6,773 nt of DNA from Bacillota bacterium (GCA_028287415.1 JAQBPS010000113.1:1-6773), one strand, 5' to 3'. Counted from the stretch's first letter, positions 1 to 6,741 are shown. Translations and numbers: made by a program. The notes: generated by a model not told the origin, from the sequence alone.

Positions 1-901
1 CGTGGTCGCCCGGGCCGACGGCCCAGCCCGCGGCAAGGTCGGGCTCGTCAGTGGCGGCGGCAGCGGCCATGAGCCCTCTCACGGCGGCTTTGTCGGCCAC
101 GGCATGCTGGACGCGGCCGTCGCCGGAGCGGTCTTCACCTCGCCGACCCCCGACCAGGTGCTGGCGGGCGTGAAGGCGGCCGATGGCGGCGCCGGTGTCC
201 TCCTGATTATCAAGAACTATACCGGTGATGTGATGAACTTTGAGATGGCCGCCGAGCTGGCCCAGGCCGAGGGCATCGACGTTGCCTCCGTCGTTGTCGA
301 TGATGATGTCGCAGTCGAGAACTCGACGTATACGACGGGCCGCCGCGGTATCGCCGGCACCGTCCTGGTGCATAAGATCGCCGGTGCGAAAGCGCAGGCC
401 GGCGGCTCCCTTGCGGAAGTGAAGAGCGTCGCTGAAAAGGTGATTGCGGGCGTCCGCACGATGGGGATGGCGGTCAGCCCGTCAATCGTTCCCGCCGCCG
501 GCAAGCCCGGCTTCCAGCTGGGTGAGAACGAGGTCGAGATCGGCACGGGCATCCACGGCGAACCCGGCACCCACCGCGAGGCGCTCCGGCCCGCCGCCGA
601 GATCGCCACGCATCTGACCCGCAAGGTGATGGACGACCTCGGCCTGCAGGCCGGCGACGAGGTAGCCGTGCTGATCAACGGGCTTGGCGCCACGCCGATG
701 ATGGAGCTGATGATCATCAACAAGACCGTCGCCGAAATACTCCATGAGGCCCAGGTGCGGACCCACCGGACGATCGTCGGCGAGTACATGACCTCGCTGG
801 AGATGGCCGGCTGCTCCGTCTCCATCCTCCGGCTGGACGCCGAGCTGAAGCGTCTGCTCGATGCGCCGGCCGAGACTGCTGCACTTCGTCAGGGGCGATA
901 A
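1..901 (+). CDS. dhaK: Dihydroxyacetone kinase, DhaK subunit (5' truncated by window edge)
   Basis: DhaK is the substrate-binding subunit of the PEP-dependent dihydroxyacetone kinase; it holds dihydroxyacetone as a hemiaminal on a histidine while DhaL-bound ADP/ATP passes the phosphate. The readable part is 299 residues. Visible family motifs are SGGGSGHEP (residues 17-25), KNYTGD (71-76), DDDVAV (100-105), AAGKPGF (165-171) and GIHGEPG (183-189). By alignment from memory to E. coli DhaK, His23 matches His56, Asp76 matches catalytic Asp109 and His185 (codon 554-556) matches the covalent His218. That alignment places about 33 residues upstream of the window, so the GTG at position 2 is an internal valine codon and not the start. 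The full protein would be about 332 residues, normal for Firmicute DhaK. It ends with TAA six bases before dhaL, so the two are surely cotranscribed. The activity is a family-based inference; the identification is very safe. Confidence 0.96.
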   Translation, partial: VVARADGPARGKVGLVSGGGSGHEPSHGGFVGHGMLDAAVAGAVFTSPTPDQVLAGVKAADGGAGVLLIIKNYTGDVMNFEMAAELAQAEGIDVASVVVDDDVAVENSTYTTGRRGIAGTVLVHKIAGAKAQAGGSLAEVKSVAEKVIAGVRTMGMAVSPSIVPAAGKPGFQLGENEVEIGTGIHGEPGTHREALRPAAEIATHLTRKVMDDLGLQAGDEVAVLINGLGATPMMELMIINKTVAEILHEAQVRTHRTIVGEYMTSLEMAGCSVSILRLDAELKRLLDAPAETAALRQGR

Positions 902-907
902 CATCAC

Positions 908-1552
908 ATGCTTGACTCACAAAGCCTGGCCACACTCCTTGGAGACATTGCCGCTGCCGTGCGGTCACAGCGCGATTATCTGAGCGAACTTGACAATGCC
1001 ATTGGCGATGGCGATCACGGCCACAACCTGGCCAAGGGGTTTGACGCTGTCGCCGAAAAGGTCCTGGTGAACCCGGATCCGGATCTGGGCAAGCTGCTCC
1101 AGCAGGTCGGCATGACGCTAATCTCCACGGTGGGTGGCGCCGCAGGCCCGCTCTACGGCACCGCCTTTCTGCGTATGGCTACACAGCTCGCTGGCAAGCA
1201 GGAGATGGCCCTCGCCGACCTGCCGCAGCTGCTGGACGCCGCCATCGGCGGGATCAAGCAGCGGGGCAAGGCCGAGCGCGGCGAGAAGACGATGTTGGAT
1301 AGCTTGATTCCCGCCCAGGAGGCACTGGCCCAGGCCGTCGCAGACGGCAAGGAGCCGGATGCCGCCCTGGAACTGGCGGCACAGGCCGCAGAGGCAGGCG
1401 TGGCGTACACCCGGAGCATCCGGGCGACGAAGGGCCGCGCCAGCTACCTGGGCGAGCGCTCCGTCGGCCACCAGGACCCCGGTGCAACATCGACCGCCCT
1501 GATCCTCCGCACCATTCAGAGACATATAGCCGGAAGCATCGCAGGACGGTGA
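908..1552 (+). CDS. dhaL: Dihydroxyacetone kinase, ADP-binding DhaL subunit
   Basis: DhaL carries a permanently bound nucleotide that is rephosphorylated by DhaM and then phosphorylates dihydroxyacetone on DhaK, giving dihydroxyacetone phosphate in the cytoplasm. It is 214 residues long, close to the roughly 210 of E. coli DhaL. The N-terminal IGDGDHG motif (32-38) with Asp29, Asp34 and Asp36 matches the aspartates that bind the two Mg ions. GGAAGPLYGTAF (76-87) is the nucleotide-binding loop. ERGEKTMLDSLIP and the C-terminal TKGRASYLGERSVGHQDPG segment are further family blocks. The ATG at 908 has an AGGGG sequence (891-895) inside the end of dhaK as a rather distant ribosome site. Seven bases separate it from dhaM. 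The nucleotide-as-coenzyme mechanism is known for the PTS-type enzyme and is inferred here from the presence of dhaM. Confidence 0.96.
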   Translation: MLDSQSLATLLGDIAAAVRSQRDYLSELDNAIGDGDHGHNLAKGFDAVAEKVLVNPDPDLGKLLQQVGMTLISTVGGAAGPLYGTAFLRMATQLAGKQEMALADLPQLLDAAIGGIKQRGKAERGEKTMLDSLIPAQEALAQAVADGKEPDAALELAAQAAEAGVAYTRSIRATKGRASYLGERSVGHQDPGATSTALILRTIQRHIAGSIAGR

Positions 1553-1559
1553 TATAACT

Positions 1560-1949
1560 ATGGTGGGTCTGGTCCTTGTTTCGCACAGCCGGGAGATCGC
1601 ACATGGCCTGGCTGACCTTGTCCGGCAGATGGCCGGTGAGATTCCGCTCGTCGCCGTCGGCGGCACGGCGGATGGCCGCCTGGGCACCGATGCGACCGCG
1701 GTGATGGCCGCGATCGAACAGATCTGGACGCCTGAGGGTGTCCTGCTGCTGATGGACCTGGGCAGCAGTGTGATGAGCGCTGAAACCGCCCTGGAACTCC
1801 TGCCCGGGGACCGAGCAGCGCAGGTGCTGCTGTGCGGCGCTCCCTTTGTGGAGGGCGCCATTGCCGCCGGCGTGGAGGCGAGCCTGGGCAAGAGCCTGGC
1901 AGAGGTGCGTGCCGCGGCTGACACCGCCGGCACCATCGCCAAACTTTAG
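1560..1949 (+). CDS. dhaM: PTS-dependent dihydroxyacetone kinase phosphotransferase, DhaM (single EIIA-Man-like domain)
   Basis: DhaM takes phosphate from phospho-HPr and gives it to the ADP held by DhaL, which makes the kinase PEP-dependent. The protein has 129 residues and consists of one EIIA-mannose-type domain. His9 in VLVSHSREIAHG (5-16) fits the phosphorylated histidine at the end of the first beta strand. GGTADGRLGTDA (34-45) and LLLMDLGSS (62-70) are conserved DhaM blocks. Unlike E. coli DhaM it has no fused HPr and EI domains, so it must use the general EI and HPr encoded elsewhere; this is the usual Gram-positive form and not a truncation. The ATG at 1560 is preceded by GGACGGTGA (1544-1552), a good SD that overlaps the dhaL stop. 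It ends with TAG. DhaM following DhaKL shows that the enzyme is the PTS type and not the ATP-driven single-chain type. Confidence 0.94.
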   Translation: MVGLVLVSHSREIAHGLADLVRQMAGEIPLVAVGGTADGRLGTDATAVMAAIEQIWTPEGVLLLMDLGSSVMSAETALELLPGDRAAQVLLCGAPFVEGAIAAGVEASLGKSLAEVRAAADTAGTIAKL

Positions 1950-2097
1950 GCGCCGTAGCGGCGTGGGGCCCGTACCCCGTGCCGCTTGTGTGTGCACCGA
2001 CGACCGCCGTGGGGGAGGGGGAGGATCCGGCAGCGAAGGCTGGCGCAGTCGAGTTCAGGCTTGCACGCGTTCCCCAATCTACAGGAGGTAGCGACTT
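1950..2097 (+). promoter_or_regulatory. dhaM-glpF spacer with two competing hairpins and the glpF SD
   Basis: This 148-base spacer breaks an otherwise tightly packed operon. CGCCG (1951-1955) pairs with CGGCG (1959-1963). GCGTGGGG (1961-1968) pairs with CCCCGTGC (1975-1982) using two G-T wobbles. The two stems share bases 1961-1963, so they cannot both form completely. No U run follows either stem, so a classical terminator is not supported; a transcript-processing or partial-termination element is possible. A G-rich run (GGGGGAGGGGGAGG) starts at 2011. The glpF SD, AGGAGGT (2083-2089), sits 8 bases before the ATG and is close to ideal. I see no convincing -35/-10 pair, so read-through from the dha genes is the simplest view. 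Confidence 0.4.
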
Positions 2098-2874
2098 ATG
2101 CGGAACAACTTATGGGGCGAACTGACGTCAGAGTTCCTCGGTACCGCACTCTTGATCTTCCTTGGTGACGGTGTTGTTGCATCGGCGGTGCTGTACGGCG
2201 CCTACCAGGGCCAGTGGCAGCCATCGATTCTGTGGGGCCTCAGCGTAGCGCTGTGCGTTTATGTGGTCGGCGCCGTCTCCGGTGCGCACTTCAACCCTGC
2301 TGTGACCATTGCGCTGGGGCTGTTCCGGAAGTTCCCCCCGGGCAAGATTCTGCCCTATATTGCCGCCCAGATCGTCGGTGGCTTTGTCGGCGCCGCCGTG
2401 CTGCACGGCATCATCGCACCGGTGCTTAATGTGAAGGGCCTTAACGCAGCGACGGCCCGGATCTTTTCGACCTACCCCGGCGCCGGCTTTCCGAACTTTA
2501 ACGCCTTCCTGATGGAAGTTGTGCTGACGATGTTCCTCGTGCTCGTGATCCTGGCGATCGGCGATGCTCGGGCGGCCGGTGCGCCCAAGGCGGGTTTGGG
2601 GGCCATCGTGGTCGGCCTCACCGTCGCCCTGCTCGTCGGCATTGGCGGCCCGTGGACGATGGCGGCGCTGAACCCGGCCCGTGACCTCGGCCCCCGTCTC
2701 TGGATGGCCGTAGCCGGGTGGGGCGCTGTTGCGTTCCCCGGCCCCAACAGCTACTGGTGGGTGCCGATCTTAGGGCCGCTCGTGGGCGGCGGCATCCTGG
2801 CCGGGCTGGTTTACGACGGCCTGGTGGGCAGGTTTATTCCTTCGGTTGACGAAGCAAAGAGAGACGCTGCGTAA
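2098..2874 (+). CDS. glpF: Glycerol uptake facilitator, MIP/aquaglyceroporin family
   Basis: GlpF is a membrane channel that lets glycerol diffuse into the cell, where GlpK traps it by phosphorylation. The 258-residue product has six hydrophobic stretches (roughly 12-32, 43-62, 86-107, 136-156, 165-186 and 222-243). Both pore half-helices carry intact NPA triplets, at 66-68 within GAHFNPAVT and at 192-194 within LNPARDLGPR. The aspartate after the second NPAR (Asp196) is the mark of glycerol facilitators as opposed to pure water channels. Trp46 matches E. coli Trp48 and Arg195 matches Arg206 of the selectivity filter. The position of E. coli Phe200 appears to be Ala189, which is unusual. The start is fixed by a strong SD 8 bases upstream. 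Length and ends are normal, and glpK follows after 15 bases. The family call is safe; the exact range of transported polyols is not readable from sequence. Confidence 0.95.
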   Translation: MRNNLWGELTSEFLGTALLIFLGDGVVASAVLYGAYQGQWQPSILWGLSVALCVYVVGAVSGAHFNPAVTIALGLFRKFPPGKILPYIAAQIVGGFVGAAVLHGIIAPVLNVKGLNAATARIFSTYPGAGFPNFNAFLMEVVLTMFLVLVILAIGDARAAGAPKAGLGAIVVGLTVALLVGIGGPWTMAALNPARDLGPRLWMAVAGWGAVAFPGPNSYWWVPILGPLVGGGILAGLVYDGLVGRFIPSVDEAKRDAA

Positions 2875-4386
<1,512 letters not shown>

Positions 4387-4534
4387 TGGGGTCAGGCCGG
4401 GCAGGGGCACCCCCTCGCCGCGCATGATACTGCGCTACGGGCAGTAGGCTGAAGTTGGGTACGCCATTTTCGGAACCGCTGTTATCGGGACCGCCTGAAA
4501 GGGACGCACCGCCCGAGGGCGACGTCAGGCGCAC

Positions 4535-4556
4535 GAGCCCGGCAGGCTTTTCCTTT
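4535..4556 (+). terminator. Weak candidate terminator for the glpFK operon
   Basis: GAGCC (4535-4539) and GGCTT (4545-4549) form a short stem (four pairs plus one G-U) around a CGGCA loop. It is followed by a U-rich run, TTTTCCTTT (4548-4556). This is the only stem with a U tract in the spacer after glpK. The stem is short for this GC content and lies inside the larger putative folded domain, so it could equally be part of that fold. A hairpin nearer the glpK stop, AGGGG/CCCCT (4403-4415), has no U run. Confidence 0.25.
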
Positions 4557-4678
4557 GGAAACGCCGAGAGGGGAATATGGCGGCTGGCGAAGCGGCCAAC
4601 TGCCCGTACGCTCCGTCTCATGATGCGCTCGGAGGTACCCCTGTCCAGCCTGCCGGCCGCTCCTCACCGATCACTAAT

Positions 4679-4738
4679 AGGGTGGCGCCGGGCCGCTAAA
4701 GCGGTGGCCCGGCCCTCCGCTTTCTAACATAAGGAGGG
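4679..4738 (+). promoter_or_regulatory. T-box-like motif, GC hairpin and SD-sequestering segment before the DJ-1/PfpI gene
   Basis: AGGGTGGCGCCGG (4679-4691) resembles the T-box bulge consensus AGGGTGGNACCGCG but has G where the conserved A should be. GCCGGGCC (4687-4694) pairs with GGCCCGGC (4706-4713), with an inner GC/GC around a TAAA loop, giving a strong hairpin. Directly after it, CCCTCC (4713-4718) is perfectly complementary to GGAGGG (4733-4738), the core of the SD for the gene at 4745. CCCT (4713-4716) can instead pair with AGGG (4679-4682). Mutually exclusive pairing of one segment with either a T-box-like 5' arm or the SD is the layout of a translational switch. A transcriptional role is less likely, since only CTTTCT follows the hairpin. 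The pairings are visible; the regulatory function is inferred. Confidence 0.4.
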
Positions 4739-4744
4739 ATACCT

Positions 4745-5272
4745 ATGTCTCTGGAAGGCAAGCGAGTCGCGGTGTTGGTGGGCGATGAGTATGAGGAACT
4801 GGAAGTATGGTATCCGCTGTTGCGCCTGCAGGAGGAAGGGGCGCAATGCGACCTGATCGGCCTGGAGGCGGAGCAGCCGGCGAAGGGCAAGCACGGCTAC
4901 CCGGCCAAATCCGACAAGGGCATCAACGATGTCAGTGCCGCTGACTACGATGCGATCGTCGTGCCCGGTGGCTATATGCCGGACAAGCTGCGGCGGTCGA
5001 AGGCGATCCTCGAGTTCTGCCAGGAGTTCGACAAGGCGGGCAAGGTGATCGGCGTGATTTGCCACGGGCCCTGGATTCTCGTGTCGGCCAAGTTGCTCAA
5101 GGGCCGGACGATGACCTCCACGCCCGCCGTCCGCGACGATGTGGAGAACGCCGGCGCCACCTGGGTCGACCGTGAGGCGGTGCGGGACCGGAACCTGATC
5201 TCGGCCCGCCGGCCTGCAGACCTGCCGGCGTTTTGCAAGCTGATGATCGCGGCGATGCAGGAGAAAAAGTAG
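4745..5272 (+). CDS. DJ-1/PfpI family protein (class I glutamine amidotransferase-like fold)
   Basis: The 175-residue protein matches the PfpI/YhbO branch of the DJ-1 superfamily across its whole length. GDEYEELEVWYP (13-24) supplies Glu17, the conserved acidic residue near the nucleophile. GKHGY (48-52) and VVPGGYMPD (72-80) are family blocks, and Asp80 sits where P. horikoshii PfpI has Glu74. VICHGPWIL (104-112) is the nucleophile elbow with Cys106-His107. DDVENAGATWVD (131-142) and SARRPADLPAF (153-163) complete the C-terminal half. Members have been described as intracellular proteases, chaperones, and glyoxalase- or deglycase-like enzymes; the deglycase claim is debated, so no specific reaction is assigned. 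AAGGAGGG (4731-4738) precedes the ATG by 6 bases, and the gene has its own long leader. The position after glycerol/dihydroxyacetone genes would suit protection against methylglyoxal, but that is only a suggestion. Confidence 0.92.
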   Translation: MSLEGKRVAVLVGDEYEELEVWYPLLRLQEEGAQCDLIGLEAEQPAKGKHGYPAKSDKGINDVSAADYDAIVVPGGYMPDKLRRSKAILEFCQEFDKAGKVIGVICHGPWILVSAKLLKGRTMTSTPAVRDDVENAGATWVDREAVRDRNLISARRPADLPAFCKLMIAAMQEKK

Positions 5273-5285
5273 CCGCCACGGGCAG

Positions 5286-5330
5286 CGCGCAGGAGCCCGG
5301 TCGTGCACAGGCACGCCCGGGCTCCTGCGT
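5286..5330. terminator. Strong hairpin terminator between convergent genes
   Basis: GCAGGAGCCCGG (5289-5300) pairs without error with CCGGGCTCCTGC (5317-5328). The outer pair C5288-G5329 extends the stem. Inside, CGTGC (5302-5306) pairs with GCACG (5311-5315) around an ACAG loop, with one T/C mismatch between the two stems. The result is a near-continuous stem of about 18 pairs. It starts 16 bases after the stop of the DJ-1/PfpI gene and lies between it and the oppositely oriented acetyltransferase gene, so it can serve both. The U content on either side is low (GTCTTG on the + strand), as is common in GC-rich genomes. Its core is nearly the same as that of the hairpin at 6351-6386. Confidence 0.8.
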
Positions 5331-5335
5331 CTTGC

Positions 5336-5361
5336 CGCCTGGCATCCGTTCCGGCCAGGCG
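5336..5361. terminator. Second hairpin in the convergent intergenic region
   Basis: CGCCTGGC (5336-5343) pairs with GCCAGGCG (5354-5361) around a ten-base loop. It lies 20 bases beyond the stop of the - strand acetyltransferase gene and just before the larger hairpin. No U tract follows on either strand, so it may be an auxiliary stem for - strand transcripts or a transcript-end stabiliser. Confidence 0.4.
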
Positions 5362-5381
5362 TGCATGCGGGAATCGGTGAA

Positions 5382-6251
5382 CTAGAACAGGAGGGGGCCA
5401 GAGGTGACGTACTGATCGGGCTTCCCGAATGGTCCTGTCGTCAGCAGATGGGAGAACTGCTGCAACCGGTAGCCGTGATCCAGGGCGAAGCGGATGGCCA
5501 GATGGTTCATCCCGGGAACGCGGAGCATCGATTGGTTTGCGTGCTCCAATCCATGGCGGGCGCCCAGGGCGAGCACCGCTTCCCCATCGGCAGGGTCAAG
5601 CCAGCCGCCAAAGAGCTGTCCGTCGCTCAGGTAATAGTACCCGCACAGCTTACCGCCTCGCACGACAATGCGCCCCGGCAGGTCCGCCCAGTACCGGTGA
5701 TCCACTTCCCGGCGAGTCCCTCTGACTACACTGTCGATGCGCGATGCGTCTCCCGGGTCGAGCGGCTGCGTCTCATAGCCAACGGGCGTCTCTGGCAGGC
5801 GCAGGCGCTCCGGCTCACCCCGGAAAGTGAGAATTTGCGATCCGGGCAGCATCCCGAACTTCATGTAGGTCGCCATGGCCGTGGTGTCACTTGACGCCCA
5901 GACGAAGAAAGTGGCGGCGCCCAGCTCCTGGCCCCGCTGCCACGCCCGGCGCAGCAAGGGTCCACCGATCCCCTGGTTCTTGAATGCAGGCTCCACCCAG
6001 AAGCCGGAGAGAAACCAGAGCCCGTCCCGCACGATGGCGCTCGCCTTCCCGACGATCCGCCCATCCAGTTCGGCTACCTCGAAGATCCCTGTGTCCAGCA
6101 CATGCTGAAAGCCGGCAACGGCTGACTCCGGTGAGTCCGGCGGTGCGTTCGAACCCACGCGGGTCAGCATCTCATTTCGGGCCCTGATGAAGACCTGGGC
6201 GGCGCCGGGCAGATCCGAGGAAGTGGCGGATCGGTACATGACGTTTTTCAT
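5382..6251 (-). CDS. GNAT family N-acetyltransferase, two-domain form
   Basis: The product is 289 residues from the ATG at 6251. Residues 1-150 form a GNAT domain: an RSAT..DLPGAAQVF start, VGKASAIV then LWFLSGFWVEPAF (strands 3-4), and the acetyl-CoA pyrophosphate loop NQGIGGPLL (92-100, motif A), then YMKFGM (129-134). Residues about 155-289 look like a second, degenerate GNAT-like unit ending in a block with GMNHLAIRFALDHGY (247-261) and SGPLLF at the terminus. This arrangement is known in acetyltransferases with a specialised C-terminal domain. The substrate cannot be told. The frame stays open upstream to 6500, but the start at 6251 is preferred because TCCTCC at 6262-6267 reads GGAGGA on this strand, 10 bases upstream, and similarity to GNAT proteins begins there; ATG at 6239 is an alternative. 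It converges on the DJ-1/PfpI gene and stops with TAG. Confidence 0.85.
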   Translation of the reverse strand: MKNVMYRSATSSDLPGAAQVFIRARNEMLTRVGSNAPPDSPESAVAGFQHVLDTGIFEVAELDGRIVGKASAIVRDGLWFLSGFWVEPAFKNQGIGGPLLRRAWQRGQELGAATFFVWASSDTTAMATYMKFGMLPGSQILTFRGEPERLRLPETPVGYETQPLDPGDASRIDSVVRGTRREVDHRYWADLPGRIVVRGGKLCGYYYLSDGQLFGGWLDPADGEAVLALGARHGLEHANQSMLRVPGMNHLAIRFALDHGYRLQQFSHLLTTGPFGKPDQYVTSGPLLF

Positions 6252-6350
6252 GGTAGTGTCGTCCTCCGCAGGCAGTCTCCCTCTTTGGTCGCCGCCGTGG
6301 GCCCGGAGGCTACGGGTTTCCGGGGGAAGCTTAACGCTCAGTAACAAAGC
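6252..6350 (-). promoter_or_regulatory. Upstream region of the acetyltransferase gene
   Basis: About 100 bases lie between the terminator hairpin at 6351-6386 and the acetyltransferase start. They hold the GGAGGA ribosome site and a small stem, CCCGGA (6302-6307) with TCCGGG (6319-6324). TTGTTA on the - strand (6342-6347) could be a -35 element, but no matching -10 lies at a normal distance. Since a terminator precedes it, a promoter must be here or within the hairpin zone, but I cannot place it. Confidence 0.25.
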
Positions 6351-6389
6351 AGAGACCCGGTCCTGCACAGGCAGAACCGGGTCTCTTTT
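6351..6389. terminator. Intrinsic terminator hairpin with U tract
   Basis: AGAGACCCGGT (6351-6361) pairs perfectly with ACCGGGTCTCT (6376-6386). After a C/A mismatch, CTGC (6363-6366) pairs with GCAG (6371-6374) around an ACAG loop. On the + strand TTTT (6386-6389) follows. On the - strand the stem is followed by a moderately U-rich GCTTTGTT and starts 10 bases after the stop of the small ORF at 6397-6612. The only gene that would use it is on the - strand, although the better U run is on the + strand; it is probably bidirectional. Confidence 0.75.
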
Positions 6390-6396
6390 GGTCCCC

Positions 6397-6612
6397 TCAG
6401 TAGTCGCACTGTCCGGCAGGGTTGTCAGCCTTCGCCTGAGCGTGCACCCCGGGGCGGGTTGCCTGCCCGGCATCGCCTGGGACGACGTTGTTCGGCCCAC
6501 GGGTGCCGGTCTGGCCGAGCGCAGCTGCGGACTCAGAGTCGGTGCGCTCGGGAGCGCCGGCCGGCGGGCAGGTGCGATGGCGGGGCTCGCCCATGTTGCC
6601 GTAGATGCCCAC
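6397..6612 (-). CDS. Small hypothetical protein, 71 residues
   Basis: I do not recognise this protein. Reasons to think it is real: a GTG start at 6612 with AAGGAGG nine bases upstream (6622-6628 on this strand), an in-frame TGA just before that SD, strongly GC-rich third codon positions as in the neighbouring genes, and a terminator hairpin right after the TGA stop. The product starts M-G-I-Y-G-N-M-G, is rich in Gly, Pro, Ala and charged or polar residues, has two cysteines (near residues 15 and 69) and has no hydrophobic segment long enough for a membrane span or signal peptide. It is probably largely disordered. An ATG at 6594 is a possible later start. With the acetyltransferase gene downstream on the same strand but behind a terminator, context gives no function. 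Confidence 0.5.
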   Translation of the reverse strand: MGIYGNMGEPRHRTCPPAGAPERTDSESAAALGQTGTRGPNNVVPGDAGQATRPGVHAQAKADNPAGQCDY

Positions 6613-6741
6613 GATGAAGCGCCTCCTTCAGTGGTCGCAGATGTTCGTGCGGGGGCCAGTGGTAGCTTGCCCGAGCTGAGGTTTTCGGGCGGGGTACCTT
6701 TTCATTCGCCACAGAACGATCCTTACACATCCAATAAATGC
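6613..6741. other. Intergenic region upstream of the small - strand ORF
   Basis: This region holds the SD of the small ORF at its left end and becomes AT-rich toward the right. On the - strand TTGGAA (6754-6759) and TATTGG (6731-6736) are 17 bases apart and could be a weak promoter for the small ORF, but the -10 match is only three of six. A reading frame on the - strand starting at 6763 overlaps the small ORF in another frame, has no visible SD and is not annotated. Confidence 0.3.

Larger units (their letters stand above)
4387..4744 (+). ncRNA. Probable structured leader RNA upstream of the DJ-1/PfpI gene
   Basis: This gene-free stretch of 358 bases is rich in complementary segments. TACGGGCAGT (4436-4445) is perfectly complementary to ACTGCCCGTA (4599-4608). 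The helix extends outward by GCG/CGC past a bulged C4435, and inward past one A-A mismatch by GGCTG (4447-4451) with CGGCC (4593-4597). Inside, CGCCTGA (4492-4498) pairs with TCAGGCG (4525-4531), and CGCC/GGCG (4510-4513/4518-4521) nests within that. TTTCC (4549-4553) pairs with GGAAA (4557-4561). Outside, GTAC-CTCCG (4606-4615) can pair with CGGAG-GTAC (4630-4638), which competes with the end of the long helix. The 3' end holds a GC-rich hairpin and a possible SD-masking segment. I could not match it to a known riboswitch class. It may be a cis-acting leader or a free-standing RNA; either way this is inference from pairing seen by eye. Confidence 0.45.

Noticed and set aside
2..4. GTG at the window edge as a start codon for dhaK
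   Set aside because: The family has about 33 conserved residues before this point, so this codon is internal.
217..907. Long - strand open frames opposite dhaK
   Set aside because: They have no recognisable motifs and low-complexity Ser/Arg/Ala composition; they are antisense shadows of dhaK.
2062..2075. A cre-like (CcpA) site, TGCACGCGTTCCCC, before the glpF SD
   Set aside because: It misses two informative positions of the consensus, including the terminal A, and such matches are frequent by chance; no promoter is visible to go with it.
4389..4402. A GGGTCAGGCCGG segment recalling the SRP RNA core
   Set aside because: The rest of the conserved SRP core (GGAAGCAGCC) and the long hairpin are absent.
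4500..4531. A possible c-di-GMP-I riboswitch piece (GGGACGCA followed by a small stem)
   Set aside because: The other conserved blocks and the tetraloop receptor arrangement of that class are not present.
4455..4727. A 90-codon + strand frame in the leader before the DJ-1/PfpI gene
   Set aside because: No SD before its ATG, no coherent motif, and it runs through the GC hairpin; complementarity in the region points to RNA structure instead.
6252..6500. N-terminal extension of the acetyltransferase up to 6500
   Set aside because: The extra 83 residues show no GNAT similarity and cross the terminator hairpin and the small ORF; the start at 6251 has a suitable SD.
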